A stretch of DNA of 64,000 nt from Saccharothrix sp. NRRL B-16348 (lineage in GTDB: Bacteria; Actinomycetota; Actinomycetes; Mycobacteriales; Pseudonocardiaceae): the NCBI RefSeq assembly GCF_001280085.1, contig NZ_LGED01000220.1, positions 124,001-188,000 of the forward strand, in the 5' to 3' direction. A model generated the notes under the pieces. It did no database searches. It was not told the origin of the DNA and saw nothing but the letters and a program-made list of their open reading frames with translations. A program made the position numbers and the translations under genes. Positions within the stretch are counted from its first letter, which is position 1. The number at the start of each line of letters is the position of its first letter. Positions 63,164-64,000 of the stretch are shown here, piece after piece.

Positions 63164-64000
63164 TCAGCTCTGTCGCAGTCGCCCTTCATGACCGGGCAGC
63201 AGGGGAGATTGTGACGTCGGCGACTCCGACACGTCGGACACCGCCGCGATCTTCTCGGGGTTGAGCATCCACAGCACCCGGTCGATGCCGTCGGTCGTGG
63301 TGCTGACCGCGAGCACGCCGAACTCGACGCCGTTGCGCCTCAGCACGGCGGAGACCTGCCCGTTCGCGCTCACCCACCGCACGTCGAGGCCGTCCCAGAA
63401 CCAGGTGATCGCGTTCATGAACTGCGTGACGGCAGGCACGCCCACGAGCACCTTGCGGGCGACGCCCAGCTTGCCGTTGCCGTCGGACAGGCTCGTCACG
63501 TCCGCCGAGAGGAGCCGTTCCAACGCGGCCATGTCGCCGGTGCGGGCGGCCGTGATGAACGTGGACAGCAGCTCCCGCTGCGCCGCGGCCGTCGCCGGCG
63601 TGCGCCGTTCACCCGCCATGTGCTTGCGCGCCCGACTGACCAACTGACGCACCGCCGGCTCCGTCGACTGCAGAATGTCGGCGATCTGCGCGTACGAGTA
63701 GTCGAACGCCTCCCGCAACACGTACGCCGCCCGCTCGTTCGGCGTCAGCTTCTCCATCAACATCAACGCCGCGAACTCCAGCGCCTCACCCCGCTCCGCA
63801 CCCAGGTACGGATCCGCACTCGTGTCCACCGGCTCCGGCAACCACGGCCCCACATACGTCTCACGCCGCACCCGCGCCGACTGCAACGCGTTGATCGCCA
63901 ACCGCGTCGCCGTCGTCGCCAGGAACGCGGCCGGGTTGACCACCACCGAACGATCACACGTCTGCCACCGCAACCAGACCTCCTGCACCAGGTCCTCGGC
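63164..64000 (-). CDS. ECF sigma factor, SigJ-like (partial, 5' end outside)
   Basis: The frame runs off the window edge (AEDLVQEVWLRWQ), so region 2.1-2.2 is missing. Region 2/4 linker AFLATTATRLAINAL and region 4 (LTPNERAAYVLREAFDYSYAQIADIL, then AVRQLVSRARKH) are present. A C-terminal SnoaL-like domain of about 130 residues follows (LSTFITAARTGDMAALERLLSADV, WMLNPEKIAAV), as in SigJ/ECF41 type factors, where it modulates activity. Leads an operon with the SnoaL-like and NmrA-type genes. Confidence 0.88.
   Translation of the reverse strand, partial: AEDLVQEVWLRWQTCDRSVVVNPAAFLATTATRLAINALQSARVRRETYVGPWLPEPVDTSADPYLGAERGEALEFAALMLMEKLTPNERAAYVLREAFDYSYAQIADILQSTEPAVRQLVSRARKHMAGERRTPATAAAQRELLSTFITAARTGDMAALERLLSADVTSLSDGNGKLGVARKVLVGVPAVTQFMNAITWFWDGLDVRWVSANGQVSAVLRRNGVEFGVLAVSTTTDGIDRVLWMLNPEKIAAVSDVSESPTSQSPLLPGHEGRLRQS

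Overview
The window is about 72% G+C and packed with short operons whose genes often overlap by ATGA or GTGA. GTG starts, GGAGG ribosome sites, TetR, PadR and NarL regulators, SARP/NB-ARC-like TPR regulators and secreted small proteins all point to a filamentous actinomycete. Pseudonocardiales (Saccharothrix, Lentzea or Actinosynnema relatives) fit best. This is an inference from gene style, not a sequence match. No rRNA, tRNA, CRISPR array, transposase or phage gene was seen. The gene content is accessory: tailoring enzymes, exporters, regulators and catabolic islands.

Layout. 1-6 kb: a cupin, a berberine-bridge-type flavoenzyme, an FAD monooxygenase and an MFS exporter, with a divergent ArsR-type regulator and a perfect 12-bp inverted-repeat operator. 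6-11.5 kb: a PucR/GAF regulator, then a tightly coupled four-gene cassette of EF-hand protein, isopropylmalate/isocitrate dehydrogenase-like enzyme, isochorismatase-family hydrolase and class I methyltransferase. 11.6-15.3 kb: a heterodimeric ABC exporter. 15.7-18.5 kb: a GH10 xylanase, a secreted SGNH-type protein and a broken TetR gene. 18.5-22 kb: two divergent PadR-DUF1048 modules, one carrying a drug-type ABC transporter. 22-26 kb: a serine hydrolase, a superoxide dismutase with a Nur-box-like site, and small secreted proteins.

26-31 kb: a reverse-strand operon of response regulator, histidine kinase, an easily missed 47-codon peptide gene, ABC ATPase and ABC permease, next to a secreted zinc D,D-peptidase. 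31.7-40 kb: an XRE/NB-ARC/TPR regulator, a second two-component system and a large alpha/beta hydrolase. 40-41.5 kb: a compact RiPP locus with a 58-residue Ser/Cys-rich thiopeptide-like precursor and a stand-alone SpaB_C/thiopeptide-type biosynthesis enzyme. 41.8-44.6 kb: furA-katG.

44.7-51.8 kb: a hydroxy-acid catabolic island with DUF4387, AtuA/DUF1446, a D-2-hydroxyacid dehydrogenase, an MFS carrier, a tartrate/malate-type dehydrogenase, and LysR and GntR regulators. A GCTATAGC palindrome occurs both in the carrier promoter and before the GntR gene. 51.8-64 kb: a second NB-ARC/TPR protein, two TetR-controlled redox loci (one monooxygenase appears frameshifted), a receptor-type Ser/Thr kinase, and an ECF sigma factor operon cut by the window edge.

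The strongest candidates for undescribed biology are the minimal thiopeptide-like RiPP locus (40.0-41.4 kb), the two-component/peptide/ABC operon (26.2-30.8 kb) and the EF-hand/dehydrogenase/isochorismatase/methyltransferase cassette (8.45-11.5 kb).
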